IMG/VR virus record: IMGVR_UViG_3300046533_000211
Coordinates: 1 to 33,219 of that record
Direction: 5' to 3' (one strand)
Source of the DNA: a virus
DNA length: 33,219 nt
Below, in pieces: positions 7,438 to 14,568 of the stretch. The stretch's first letter is position 1; every line of letters starts with the position of its first letter. The position numbers were made by a program, and so were the translations under genes. The notes beneath the pieces were generated by a model, which searched no databases, was not told the DNA's origin, and saw only the letters and a list, made by a program, of their open reading frames with translations.

Positions 7438-7439
7438 GA

Positions 7440-8420
7440 TCAGACCTCCTTCTCGTTCTCGATGTTCTGGATGGCTGCCTCAAGCTCGGCCACCACCACT
7501 GGGTTGTCGGCGTTCTTCTCGATGTCGGCCCTGATCTGTGCGATGGCCGCGCCGCTGTCGTCACCCATGCCGGGTGCCGTCTCTGTGATCTCATCCCAGC
7601 CTTCGGGCAGCGGCGCTGAGTCGTCCATCTCCAGCTCTGGCGTGGCAGGCCCGCCGTACTGGATGTTCTCGTACATCGACTCGGTCAAGTCCAGGCCCCG
7701 CACATCCACGTCAGGAGTGCCGATGGCGACCTCGTCCTCAATGTCCAGGAAGGACACGCGGGCCTTGTCGATCTGCTCGATGGCCACCTTGTCGATCTCG
7801 ATACCGACCTGCTCGCCTGCCTTCGCCATCTTGGTGGCAGAGGAGCGGGCCACCTTCACGGCTTCCTCCAGGCGCTCGCGCGCTGCGGGGGACAGCATCT
7901 CGCCGATCTGCTTGGCCTTGGCGGCAGCGTCACGGACCTGCTTGACATCCAGGTTCGCCAAGCCCTGTTGCATGTCCTCCATGAGGTCCCGCAGCTCGGC
8001 GCTGATGGCCCGAACAGCTTCCACGTCATCCTGGGCAATGCGCCCGAAGATCACGTTGACGGAGAGTCGCGTCAGCCGCGCCTGCTCGTTGAACCTCTGA
8101 GCCAGTGCACGGGCCTCAGCGATGGCAGCGATCAACTCGGGTGCCCGGTCCTCTGGGCAGAGCTGGCCGAACGCCGACTGGGCGCACACGGTCTTGATCA
8201 TCGAGCGGGCCTTGCTGCGGGTCTTGATGGCAGCCTCATGCTCCTCGGGGTCAATGATGATCCGGGTCGTCTCCCAGCGGGCCACTTCCTCGCCTGCCTC
8301 ATTGATGTGGGTGCCCTCGATCTCACGGGTCCCGTAGCTGATGTTCCCCTTCACGCTGGTGGTTACTGCCACCAGAAGGCCCGGACGGAGCGTCTGGATG
8401 GGGGTGGTGATGGTTGACAT
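7440..8420 (-). CDS. Coiled protein next to AAA+ ATPase, function unknown
   Basis: 326 residues. An N-terminal beta-rich part (about 1-65: LLVAVTTSVKGNISYGTREIEG) is followed by helices to about 215 (KTRSKARSMIKTVCAQSAF, FNEQARLTRLSVNVIFGRIA, long Ala/Glu coiled coil) and an acidic C-terminus. No catalytic motif. It lies next to the AAA+ gene in the same direction, and phages often pair AAA+ ATPases with a coiled or VWA-type partner; a substrate adaptor is a reasonable inference, not shown. It has its own leader module 3. Confidence 0.65.
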   Translation of the reverse strand: MSTITTPIQTLRPGLLVAVTTSVKGNISYGTREIEGTHINEAGEEVARWETTRIIIDPEEHEAAIKTRSKARSMIKTVCAQSAFGQLCPEDRAPELIAAIAEARALAQRFNEQARLTRLSVNVIFGRIAQDDVEAVRAISAELRDLMEDMQQGLANLDVKQVRDAAAKAKQIGEMLSPAARERLEEAVKVARSSATKMAKAGEQVGIEIDKVAIEQIDKARVSFLDIEDEVAIGTPDVDVRGLDLTESMYENIQYGGPATPELEMDDSAPLPEGWDEITETAPGMGDDSGAAIAQIRADIEKNADNPVVVAELEAAIQNIENEKEV

Positions 8421-8445
8421 GATCTGGTGCTTTCCTCTCGGTTGT

Positions 8446-8501
8446 GACCGGCCTGGTGCCAGTCCTGTTGTCGAATATAGCCTACCGGGGTAGCAATTGA
8501 C
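8446..8501 (-). promoter_or_regulatory. Leader module 3: box, -10 and 5' hairpin
   Basis: On the - strand: TTGTCAATTGCTA box, -10-like TATATT (8474-8479) and hairpin GACTGGC, loop ACCAG, GCCGGTC (8446-8464, one G-U pair). The predicted start is about 8467. Drives 7440-8420. Confidence 0.72.
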
Positions 8502-8518
8502 AAGCTACCCCGGTAGGC
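8480..8518. promoter_or_regulatory. Perfect 15-bp inverted repeat over module 3 box
   Basis: Arms of 15 bases at 8480-8494 and 8504-8518 with a 9-base spacer (AATTGACAA on +). One arm lies between the box and the -10 of module 3; the other abuts the end of the AAA+ gene. It could form a terminator hairpin for the AAA+ message or be a dyad operator, or both. Confidence 0.75.
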
Positions 8519-8525
8519 CGGGTTC

Positions 8526-10118
8526 CTACAGATCCAGCTTGCGGGCTGGGCTGTCGGCCTCGACTGCCTTGGCGGCAGCCTGGGGGCTGGTGGCAGGACG
8601 GGCACGGCCTGCCCACTCCTTGCGGAGCCGGTCGATCTTCTCGGCAGCTGTCTTGGCCAGCGGCACGATGGTCTTGGCTATCCGCAGGATGTCATCCGTG
8701 GTGACCTCGCGGGCATCATCCGCAAAGGAGGTGAACATCGCCTCGGGCACCAGGGCAGCCAGCTCGGCACCCGTGAAGGTATCGGTTGCGTCTGCAATGG
8801 CAGGCAGGTCGATGCCGATGGTGTCGGCGTCCCGCCCGTTGGCCTTCAGTGCTGCAGCCATGACGGCCTCGCGCTCGTCGTGAGTGGGCACGTCGACCCA
8901 CCAGATCTCGTCGAACCTCCCCTTCCTCATCAGCTCCGGGGGCAGCTTGCTGGCGTCGTTCGCCGTGGCAATCACGAACGCGGAACCTTGGCGGTCCTGC
9001 ATCCAGGACAGGATGGCACCCAGTGCGTCGGCAGACACACCACCATCGCCCTGTTCACCCGTGGAACCGGCGAGCGCCTTCTCGATCTCATCCAGCCAGA
9101 CCACGCAGCGACCAATCGCCTCGATCACGCTGAGCGCCTTGCGGAGGTTGCCCTCGCTCTCGCCCACGTACTTGGACTTGAGCGCACCCAGGTCCAGCCG
9201 GATCAGCGGGACGTTCCACTCAGCCGCAAGGGCCTTGGCGCTGTAGGACTTGCCACAGCCTGGGACACCGATGACCATCGTGCCCTTGGGAGCCTGCAGG
9301 CCATAGGCCCGAGCAGCGGGGCTGAAGGCCAGCGACCGGCTGACGAGCCAGGCCTTGTAATCGGGCATGCCGCCCACGATGGACAGGCCACCGGCTGGCG
9401 GGTCGATCCACTCCAGGACACCCTCGCGGGCGATCACACGCTTCTTCTCGCTGGCGATGGTGGCCGGGTCGATCTTGCGGAGCTGGACCAGTGAGCGCGC
9501 GAAGCAGGCTTGCGCTTCCTCACCACTCAGGCCCACGGCTGCGTCGATGGCAGCATCCCGCTGGCCGTTGACTGCCGTCCTCTGCAGCTCCTCGGGCAGG
9601 GATGACACGGTGGCGTCCAGCAGGGCCGCGATCTCCTCACGGTCAGGCAGCGGCCACTCGATCACGGTTGCGTGACCAGCCAGCTCAGCGGGAATGTCGC
9701 CACTGGGGCTGATCACGATCACAGCCTGGGCGTTCTCACGGGCCTGGCCAGGAAGCCAGCGGGCCAGGTTGCGCAGGCGACGCAGTGTCATGGCGCTTGT
9801 CGGACCACTCAGCCACACTGGCAGGTCGCGCATGATCCACACGCCACGCTCACCACTGGTGTCCTTGATGATGTCCAGCGCGCCATCGGGATCGCCCACA
9901 CCCTGGTCTGTGGTCCTGCCGCTGATGCTGGCCACACCTTGGGCAATGTCCCAGGTCCTGGCCAGGTAGCCCGCTGAGGCAGCAGCCTCGAACAGGTACT
10001 TCTCGACCCGCGCTTCCTCGCGACTTACCACCCAGAGGAGTGGGTTGCGGGCACGCAGGAGGGCAGCCACATCAGCGGCAACGGTCTGCGAACGGGTTAC
10101 ATCTGCTTTCACGCTCAT
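8526..10118 (-). CDS. Ycf46-like AAA+ ATPase
   Basis: 530 residues. Residues 1-235 form a degenerate RecA-like domain (NPLLWVVSREEARVEKYLFEAA, AVIVISPSGDIPAEL). Residues 245-500 are a full AAA+ domain: Walker A GVPGCGKS (284-291), Walker B VVWLDEIEK (339-347), sensor 1 IATANDASKLPPEL (383-396) and RKGRFDE (398-404) with the arginine-finger region. Known: this two-domain layout is that of Ycf46-type proteins, distant from FtsH and CDC48; Ycf46 has been tied to photosynthetic regulation in cyanobacteria, and the role in phages is unknown. GGAGA precedes the ATG, and leader module 4 lies upstream. Inferred: a remodeller acting on a host or phage complex. Confidence 0.85.
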   Translation of the reverse strand: MSVKADVTRSQTVAADVAALLRARNPLLWVVSREEARVEKYLFEAAASAGYLARTWDIAQGVASISGRTTDQGVGDPDGALDIIKDTSGERGVWIMRDLPVWLSGPTSAMTLRRLRNLARWLPGQARENAQAVIVISPSGDIPAELAGHATVIEWPLPDREEIAALLDATVSSLPEELQRTAVNGQRDAAIDAAVGLSGEEAQACFARSLVQLRKIDPATIASEKKRVIAREGVLEWIDPPAGGLSIVGGMPDYKAWLVSRSLAFSPAARAYGLQAPKGTMVIGVPGCGKSYSAKALAAEWNVPLIRLDLGALKSKYVGESEGNLRKALSVIEAIGRCVVWLDEIEKALAGSTGEQGDGGVSADALGAILSWMQDRQGSAFVIATANDASKLPPELMRKGRFDEIWWVDVPTHDEREAVMAAALKANGRDADTIGIDLPAIADATDTFTGAELAALVPEAMFTSFADDAREVTTDDILRIAKTIVPLAKTAAEKIDRLRKEWAGRARPATSPQAAAKAVEADSPARKLDL

Positions 10119-10136
10119 GAGATCTCCATCTGTCTT

Positions 10137-10190
10137 GACCAGGCCTGGTGCCTGATCTCCTGTCGAGGATATGTTACCCCGCTAGCAATT
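10137..10190 (-). promoter_or_regulatory. Leader module 4: box, -10 and 5' hairpin
   Basis: On the - strand: GCAATTGCTA box (10183-10190 core), -10-like TATCCT (10166-10171), hairpin GATCAGGC, loop ACCAG, GCCTGGTC (10137-10157; eight pairs, one G-U). Drives the AAA+ gene. A rightward gene starts 50 bases away on the other strand. Confidence 0.75.
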
Positions 10191-10240
10191 GCAAGCTCAC
10201 TGAGCGATTGCCTGCACAGAGTTGAGGGTATCCACCGGGT

Positions 10241-10483
10241 ATGACAACTCAGGACCGCAAGCAGGATCGCAACCAGTTCGATGGCGATGCAGCCAATTTC
10301 GCCAACACCGCCCGTGCCCAGCTCAGTGCGTTCATCGACAACCTGGAGCAGATGGTCAGCAAGGGCCGAGATCTCCTGGTGGACATGGACGCGCGACTGG
10401 AGGACTTCGATGGCGGGAGCCGTCGCCTCACGGAGACGGAGACGGAGAAGCGGGAGAAGGTGCGTGCCGGAACTCGTTCTTGA
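10241..10483 (+). CDS. Small acidic helical protein on opposite strand
   Basis: 80 residues, helical and charged (FANTARAQLSAFIDNLEQMV, DLLVDMDARLEDF), ending in a Glu/Thr/Lys repeat. A -10-like TATCCA at 10229-10234 lies six bases before the ATG, so the message may be leaderless; there is no Shine-Dalgarno sequence. Its 3' end overlaps the HTH gene on the other strand by 56 bases. GC-rich third positions support coding. Function unknown. Confidence 0.6.
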   Translation: MTTQDRKQDRNQFDGDAANFANTARAQLSAFIDNLEQMVSKGRDLLVDMDARLEDFDGGSRRLTETETEKREKVRAGTRS

Positions 10484-10694
10484 TCTGGAACAGCCGCGCT
10501 GAACTCAGGCCCGTGACACCCATCAGCTGGCCCGAGGTGATGCCGTAGCGCATGGCCTCACGGATGAGTCCTCGCAGCTCCAGCTCGGCATCGAGGGCCT
10601 CCTGGCGCTTCTTGTCCAGCCGCACCGAGGCCTTGGAGATCGCGGCCATCCGGGCCACAGCCCACTCGGAAGTGTTGCGTTTGCGGTTACCCAT
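10428..10694 (-). CDS. Small HTH DNA-binding protein
   Basis: 88 residues. A basic start (MGNRKRN), a helix RLDKKRQEALDAELELRGLIREAM, then GITSGQLMGVTGLSSARLFQIKNEF, which reads as a helix-turn-helix, and a Pro/Ser tail. An open frame extends upstream to about 10814, so a longer product from a GTG or TTG is possible; AGGAAGG lies 11 bases before the chosen ATG. A dyad at 10741-10756 could be its own operator. The last 56 bases overlap the convergent gene at 10241-10483. Confidence 0.6.
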   Translation of the reverse strand: MGNRKRNTSEWAVARMAAISKASVRLDKKRQEALDAELELRGLIREAMRYGITSGQLMGVTGLSSARLFQIKNEFRHAPSPASPSPSP

Positions 10695-10740
10695 CGGTTT
10701 GCTGGCCTTCCTGGTGGCGGGAACCACCGCTGGAGGGTGA

Positions 10741-10756
10741 ACGTAAAAACATACGT
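10741..10756. promoter_or_regulatory. Candidate operator dyad ACGTA-N6-TACGT
   Basis: Five-base arms around AAAACA in an AT-rich patch, the only one in the 170-base gap upstream of the HTH gene. The rest of 10695-10864 shows no gene, only a short GCTAC/GTAGC hairpin near 10849. Confidence 0.4.
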
Positions 10757-10864
10757 TGACCTGGCGAAACGGCGAGTTTAAGAGGGGTGGTGTGGTGGTG
10801 CCCACGAAGGACAAAAGCCGCTCTCGGGGCCGCTGAGGGCCGGCAATCGCTACCTGGGTAGCTA

Positions 10865-10984
10865 TTAACGATCATTAGCTACATCCTCGTCGGGCGCGTC
10901 CCCGAGGTCCTCGATCAGGCCGAGGGCGAGCAGCAGGCTGACCACCCGAAGGCGCAGCCAGTGCAGGCCTTCAGCGATGGTCAT
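10865..10984 (-). CDS. Very small protein, function unknown
   Basis: 39 residues: an amphipathic, Leu-rich helix (GLHWLRLRVVSLLLALGLIE) and an acidic tail. The ATG overlaps the upstream stop by ATGA. It is the last gene of the leftward run that starts at 13102. Short, but the junction and GC-rich third positions support it. Confidence 0.5.
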   Translation of the reverse strand: MTIAEGLHWLRLRVVSLLLALGLIEDLGDAPDEDVANDR

Positions 10985-11217
10985 GTCTCGCCAGTCGCCG
11001 TATGGCTCGGGGCTGTATCCCGGCATGGCTCCTCTATCTCGTAGACGACCCCCCTGGCGACCTCCCCGTGCAGCAGGCCCTCATGCTCACCGCAGCGCCA
11101 CCAACGGTTGCCGTTGGAGTCAATGACCGCCGAGGTGGCGGGCTGGCGGCAGCGGGCGTTTCCGCCCATGCCGAAACTGCACTCCTTGAACATGTCAGTG
11201 ATCCTCACCATCGTCAT
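10981..11217 (-). CDS. Small cysteine-rich protein, zinc-binding candidate
   Basis: 78 residues. Cys/His positions: CSFGMGGNARC, then WWRCGEHEGLLHGE and a later Cys. The CGxH element and N-terminal Cys pair could bind one zinc. ATGA overlaps with both neighbours. Known look-alikes are small actinophage proteins of unknown role. Confidence 0.65.
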   Translation of the reverse strand: MTMVRITDMFKECSFGMGGNARCRQPATSAVIDSNGNRWWRCGEHEGLLHGEVARGVVYEIEEPCRDTAPSHTATGET

Positions 11218-11357
11218 GAGCGGCCCATCCCCGCCCAGTCATCGAAGCTGCGATCCAGACCGGAGTAGTTCAACGGCTCCTCTGCCGCATCCTCCTTCAC
11301 GCCAAGGGTGGCCTTGCGCTCCTCGCGGTCCTGCCCGCACACGATGCAGGTGCTCAC
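11214..11357 (-). CDS. Very small CxxC protein
   Basis: 47 residues from GTG (GTGA overlap). CIVCGQDREERK near the start is a CxxC knuckle; the rest is acidic with a Trp near the end. Function unknown. Confidence 0.6.
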   Translation of the reverse strand: MSTCIVCGQDREERKATLGVKEDAAEEPLNYSGLDRSFDDWAGMGRS

Positions 11358-11680
11358 TTGATCACCTCCCCCGGCAGCACGTTCTCGGGCGTGCTCACGC
11401 TGATGCTGAAGGCAGTGAACGGGCGGTTCGGCCTGCCGTCCGGGCGCACCGGGTTCCGTGGGTCCACAGAGCGCCACAGCTCGAACGCTTCCGTGGAGGT
11501 GTAGCGGGTGGCCTCATCGAGGTTGGGTGTGGTGCGCAGGTGGGCCATCATCACCTGGCCGGTGAGCGGCTCCCTTCCGTCACGTGACGGATCGAACTCG
11601 ACCACATACTGCCCGTCGAACCCAGTCACCCCGCCATTGATCAGCCCGACCACCTGGATGACCACCTCAGTGCTGTCCAT
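11354..11680 (-). CDS. Conserved-looking protein, function unknown
   Basis: 108 residues. Beta-rich first half (VIQVVGLINGGVTGFDGQYVVEFDP), then LDEATRYTSTEAFELWRSVDP and PFTAFSISV. GAGGAGGAG precedes ATG at 11680, which overlaps the alpha-CTD gene end by 14 bases. The segment mentioning Asp/Pro/Gly turns resembles small actinophage proteins, but I cannot name the family. Confidence 0.6.
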   Translation of the reverse strand: MDSTEVVIQVVGLINGGVTGFDGQYVVEFDPSRDGREPLTGQVMMAHLRTTPNLDEATRYTSTEAFELWRSVDPRNPVRPDGRPNRPFTAFSISVSTPENVLPGEVIK

Positions 11681-12104
11681 CGTTCTCCTCCTCGTTGGCA
11701 GGCTCGGCCAGCCGCGCCAGCGACTGGGCACGGGCGATCTGGCCCATGATCTCGATCAGGCCCAGCATCTCCACCGGGGCCAGTTCATGCTGTGAGATCA
11801 CCCCGGAGCCATCGCCGTTCACGGTCACCTGGAGCAGGCCGAAGCGGTACACCGTGACATGCTCCACGTCGATCCTGCTGGGGCCGATCACGTCGGGCTG
11901 CACAGGCCTCAGCCGCAGCCCGTGGCGCTCCAGCCCCTCCTTGACGGAGTCCAGGTCCTTCTGGCTGAAGCCACGGAAGCTGAGCAGGTCCATCTCGGTC
12001 ATCGCGGTCAGGGCATCCACGCTGCAGACGCCCTCGCGCTTGAGGATGTTGAACGCCCGCACCGTGAGGTCCAGGTCCTCGATCTGGAGCGGCACAATGG
12101 TCAT
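11667..12104 (-). CDS. RNA polymerase alpha C-terminal-domain-like protein
   Basis: 145 residues. Residues about 8-65 match the RNA polymerase alpha CTD (two helix-hairpin-helix motifs): IEDLDLTVRAFNILKREG, then VDALTAMTEMDLL and GFSQKDLDSVKEGLERHGL. Aligned by eye to E. coli alpha, the DNA-contacting Arg265, Asn268 and Lys298 are kept (Arg16, Asn19, Lys49); Gly296 is Ser. The rest (75-145) is a beta segment and a helical acidic tail, with no alpha N-terminal domain. Known: the alpha CTD binds UP-element DNA, sigma and activators. Inferred: a phage factor that mimics or competes with host alpha. ATGA overlap sets the start. Confidence 0.8.
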   Translation of the reverse strand: MTIVPLQIEDLDLTVRAFNILKREGVCSVDALTAMTEMDLLSFRGFSQKDLDSVKEGLERHGLRLRPVQPDVIGPSRIDVEHVTVYRFGLLQVTVNGDGSGVISQHELAPVEMLGLIEIMGQIARAQSLARLAEPANEEENDGQH

Positions 12105-12817
12105 CGGGCTAGCGCCTTCCATCGGTCCAGCATCTCCTGCCAGTCGGCCTTCCATCGGGCCAGCGTCCCCTTCCACTCCGCGACCTGCCAGCTGACCTCG
12201 TCCTTGCCTTCCCCTGCGTCACTGAGTTCATTGAGCACATCGAGCAGGTTGGTCATGTCACCAATCACATTGGTGTCCTCGATGTTTGGCGGCTCAGGCA
12301 GCTTGGCCTCGGCCATGATGGCGCGTCGGAAGATCTTGTTCGCCAGCACCCGCAGGATGGCGTGGTCCTCTAGGAAGTCCTGCTGTTCGGCATCGGGCAG
12401 CGGCTCAGCGATCACCACGAGCTGAGCCTTGTCGGTGCTGAAGGTGTACACGCCCTGCGGCCCCTCCTCCTGGGGGTGGCAGTATTCGCAGTCCTCCTCT
12501 GCTCCGGGGTGCATGACGTGGACCTTGCCGCCGTCCGGGCCGGTGAAGGTCAGACTGTCCTCATCGACCGGCTGATGAGTGGCATGCGTGGCAGCCTGAG
12601 CTGGCGGCAACACGTCACCGCCCCATGTCTCCACCTCGACGGCCCTGCGCTCAGGGGTGCGCTCGATGTACTGCGCCGGGGTCACGATGGCGATGCCGCT
12701 GGTCATCTCGGGGTCGATCTCCGGGTGGGTGAACCCACCGTCGTAGCCCTCCATGTCACCATCCGGGTCGTCACCCAGGTCGACGTGCTCCACGTCAAGG
12801 GGTTCATCCTTGGTCAC
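12101..12817 (-). CDS. Acidic protein with CxxC knuckle, function unknown
   Basis: 238 residues from GTG (GTGA overlap). The acidic N-terminus (LDVEHVDLGDDPDGDMEGY) leads to a beta part with VHVMHPGAEEDCEYCHPQ, a possible CxxC/His zinc site near 110, then LVVIAEPLPDAEQQDFLEDHAILRVL and a long C-terminal helix with repeated Trp-Lys (VAEWKGTLARWKADWQEML). No enzyme motif. It directly precedes the alpha-CTD-like gene; a functional link is possible but unproven. Confidence 0.65.
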   Translation of the reverse strand: MTKDEPLDVEHVDLGDDPDGDMEGYDGGFTHPEIDPEMTSGIAIVTPAQYIERTPERRAVEVETWGGDVLPPAQAATHATHQPVDEDSLTFTGPDGGKVHVMHPGAEEDCEYCHPQEEGPQGVYTFSTDKAQLVVIAEPLPDAEQQDFLEDHAILRVLANKIFRRAIMAEAKLPEPPNIEDTNVIGDMTNLLDVLNELSDAGEGKDEVSWQVAEWKGTLARWKADWQEMLDRWKALAR

Positions 12818-12996
12818 GTCTGCTCCTCCTTCGCAGCCTTCCTGGCTGCCTTGACCTGTGCGTGCAGCTCAGCCCTGGATAGGTGGCGGTTGCATGCACA
12901 GGTGATCGGAAATCGTTTGAAGCGGGTGGCGTAGCCACACACCGGGCACGGGGTGGTCAGCTCCTTGCTGTCGTTACCCCGGACGCTGGTCGTCAC
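12814..12996 (-). CDS. Small zinc-ribbon protein
   Basis: 60 residues from GTG, preceded by GGAGGAG. CPVCGYATRFKRFPITCACNRH gives two Cys pairs and a His, a compact zinc ribbon, followed by a basic helix. Probably nucleic-acid binding. Confidence 0.68.
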   Translation of the reverse strand: MTTSVRGNDSKELTTPCPVCGYATRFKRFPITCACNRHLSRAELHAQVKAARKAAKEEQT

Positions 12997-13102
12997 GGTT
13001 CTCCTCCTTGGTTGGTTCCTGGCCCCACAGGATGCGGCGCAGCCTGGATGGCGGGGCGGGCTTACGATGCCGACCCACGTAGGTGTTGGCGTGGTTGCTC
13101 AT
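12974..13102 (-). CDS. Very small basic protein
   Basis: 42 residues, Arg/Pro-rich (YVGRHRKPAPPSRLRRILWG). GAAAGGA lies close to the ATG. It overlaps the zinc-ribbon gene by 23 bases and follows the 13121-13160 inverted repeat. Function unknown. Confidence 0.5.
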   Translation of the reverse strand: MSNHANTYVGRHRKPAPPSRLRRILWGQEPTKEENRDDQRPG

Positions 13103-13120
13103 GGTTCCTTTCGGGTGGTT

Positions 13121-13160
13121 GGGTGGGTGCCCAGGAATCGTGATGTCCGGGCACCCACCC
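13121..13160. terminator. 12-bp inverted repeat, terminator or leader hairpin
   Basis: Perfect arms at 13121-13132 and 13149-13160 with a 16-base loop, between the secreted-protein gene and the 42-residue gene. There is no T run. It may end the upstream message or serve as a 5' hairpin of the next, as it sits 18 bases before the start codon. Confidence 0.6.
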
Positions 13161-13185
13161 GGTGACTAGCTAGCGCCGCAGCAGG

Positions 13186-13521
13186 TCAGTTCGACCCGTT
13201 GTGGTTGTAGGGCTTGTGGTGATGCACCACGACCGTTGTGTTGCTGGTGTTGAACGAGCCAGCGCCGGTGTTGATCAGGTTGTTCGAGAAGTTGCCGTTG
13301 CCGACGTTCAGCGTCAACGAGTTGCCCGAGAACAAGGACACGTGGTTCCCGTTCACCGTGCCGATCTGGTTGATCGTCTTGGTGATGTTCTGGACAGGAT
13401 GCCCATTGCCCCACTGCGGACCATCGCTCGGTGAGGCCAAGGCCGACCCGGCACCACCAACGGCCATTGCCGTCATGCCGAGGCCGAGCACGGACCCTGC
13501 CACCATCTTGCGTACCTGCAT
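13186..13521 (-). CDS. Secreted Asn/Gly-rich protein
   Basis: 111 residues. The signal peptide (MQVRKMVAGSVLGLGMTAMA, cut likely after ALA) is followed by an Asn-rich mature part with short alternating repeats (NQIGTVNGN, SGNSLTLNVGNGNFSNN, NTGAGSFNTSN) and a His cluster (HHHK) near the end. The pattern suggests a beta-roll or amyloid-like fold in the cell envelope. ATG at 13521 has AAAGGA six bases upstream; ATG at 13527 is too close. It follows leader hairpin 6. Function unknown; exported phage proteins can alter the host surface. Confidence 0.7.
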   Translation of the reverse strand: MQVRKMVAGSVLGLGMTAMAVGGAGSALASPSDGPQWGNGHPVQNITKTINQIGTVNGNHVSLFSGNSLTLNVGNGNFSNNLINTGAGSFNTSNTTVVVHHHKPYNHNGSN

Positions 13522-13541
13522 ACTCATTCCTTTCGTTGACC

Positions 13542-13559
13542 CCTGGCCCAGTGCCCGAG
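13542..13559 (-). promoter_or_regulatory. Leader hairpin 6 (no box)
   Basis: On the - strand: GGC, loop ACTGG, GCC, with imperfect flanking pairs, 20 bases before the secreted-protein start. No AATTGCTA box or -10 is seen; an imperfect-loop dyad CCGGGA/TCCCGG lies at 13566-13580, right after the upstream stop. Confidence 0.45.
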
Positions 13560-13580
13560 GTCCTGCCGGGACTGTCCCGG

Positions 13581-13976
13581 TCAGGTCTGTGTGCGGCGTA
13601 GAGCCGCGAGCAGTCTCAGCCCCTCCGGGCTGTACCGCTGCTGTTCGTAGCTGATCTCCCACCGATTCAGGGCCTCGCGCACCAGCCGCTGGGCGATGCC
13701 ACGCCTCTGGCGCTTCGGGTGGACCCAGACGTTGATGTTCCCGGCCTGCTCCAGATCCGAGGTCGTCGGGTAGTGGTTGAGGATGCCGGTCAGGTCACCA
13801 TGCCGATCCCGCATGAGCAGGCAGTCGACAGGCTCACCGGGTGGCGCATCGTGCTCATTGGCATAGTGGCGCTCGTAGCTGATCCCCGGCTGGCCCTTGG
13901 CCGCATACTGGCACGCCTGCGACTCCCAGGTGTAGACCAGGCCCCAGACCATCTCAGGCTCCCATGTATCGCTCAC
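13581..13976 (-). CDS. GNAT-like acetyltransferase
   Basis: 131 residues from GTG. INVWVHPKRQRRGIAQRLVREAL at about 78-101 matches GNAT motif A (the acetyl-CoA loop Q/R-x-x-G-x-G/A), preceded by strands with GILNHYPT. Slightly short for the family but complete enough. The substrate is unknown; phage GNATs may modify host proteins or DNA-linked bases. GTGA overlap with the upstream gene. Confidence 0.72.
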   Translation of the reverse strand: MSDTWEPEMVWGLVYTWESQACQYAAKGQPGISYERHYANEHDAPPGEPVDCLLMRDRHGDLTGILNHYPTTSDLEQAGNINVWVHPKRQRRGIAQRLVREALNRWEISYEQQRYSPEGLRLLAALRRTQT

Positions 13977-14182
13977 GCTGCGATCACCCCCGATGGCGGG
14001 AGCGGACCATGCTCACGACGCCAGGCAGCAGCAAACGCAAAGCCTGCGTTCATGCCCGCCACATCGAAGCCCAGGCCGTTCTCGGCAATGTGGGCATCCA
14101 TGGCAGCCTGGAACGCCACCACCTCAGGCAGGGCTTCCCAGGCCGCGACCAGCTGGGCCTGCTCATGCAGGGACTGCTTCAT
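13973..14182 (-). CDS. Small helical protein, function unknown
   Basis: 69 residues, Ala-rich helices (QAQLVAAWEALPEVVAFQAAM, NAGFAFAAAWRREHG). Either ATG at 14182 (TGATG) or GTG at 14185 (GTGA) may start it; GGAAGG lies upstream. Not recognised. Confidence 0.6.
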   Translation of the reverse strand: MKQSLHEQAQLVAAWEALPEVVAFQAAMDAHIAENGLGFDVAGMNAGFAFAAAWRREHGPLPPSGVIAA

Positions 14183-14394
14183 CACGCCGCCCTTCCCCAG
14201 TGCTCACCGCAGTTGACATTCCGACCGCCACAGCAGAACCGAGCCGACTCGGCCCAATCATGCTCAGCCTGCTCGTCGGCCTCAAGGATCTCGCCCACGA
14301 AGTCAACGTCATGCTCGGTCACGGACTCAGGGTTATCGGCCAGTGGCCAGCCCGCCTGCTCCTCCAGGCACAGCACCTCGATCACTCTGATCAT
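14182..14394 (-). CDS. Small acidic protein with Cys/His end
   Basis: 70 residues. An acidic middle (SVTEHDVDFVGEILEADEQAEHDW) and a C-terminal CCGGRNVNCGEHW that could hold zinc. ATGA overlap with the upstream gene and GGAGA upstream. Function unknown. Confidence 0.6.
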   Translation of the reverse strand: MIRVIEVLCLEEQAGWPLADNPESVTEHDVDFVGEILEADEQAEHDWAESARFCCGGRNVNCGEHWGRAA

Positions 14395-14546
14395 CGGGCC
14401 GTCTCCCTCGGGACAACATGGCCACAGGTGGCCAGGACAGCATGGACCTTGCCCATGATCTCCACGACCCGGCGGTCCATATGGCACTGCGGACAGTGGG
14501 CGACAAGCGCCAGCTTGCGGGCAGCGTTGGGGCGAGATACTCGCAT
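14391..14546 (-). CDS. Very small CxxCH protein
   Basis: 51 residues: basic N-terminus, CPQCH near residue 18 and TCGH near residue 41, a likely zinc knuckle. GAGGAGGG precedes the ATG, and leader module 7 lies upstream. First gene of its transcript. Confidence 0.62.
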   Translation of the reverse strand: MRVSRPNAARKLALVAHCPQCHMDRRVVEIMGKVHAVLATCGHVVPRETAR

Positions 14547-14568
14547 GATTCCCTCCTCAGGGACCAGT

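Noticed and set aside
7081-8100. Rightward open frame of 339 codons
   Set aside because: It is antisense to the 326-residue gene and its Ser-rich translation is the usual shadow of a high-GC gene.
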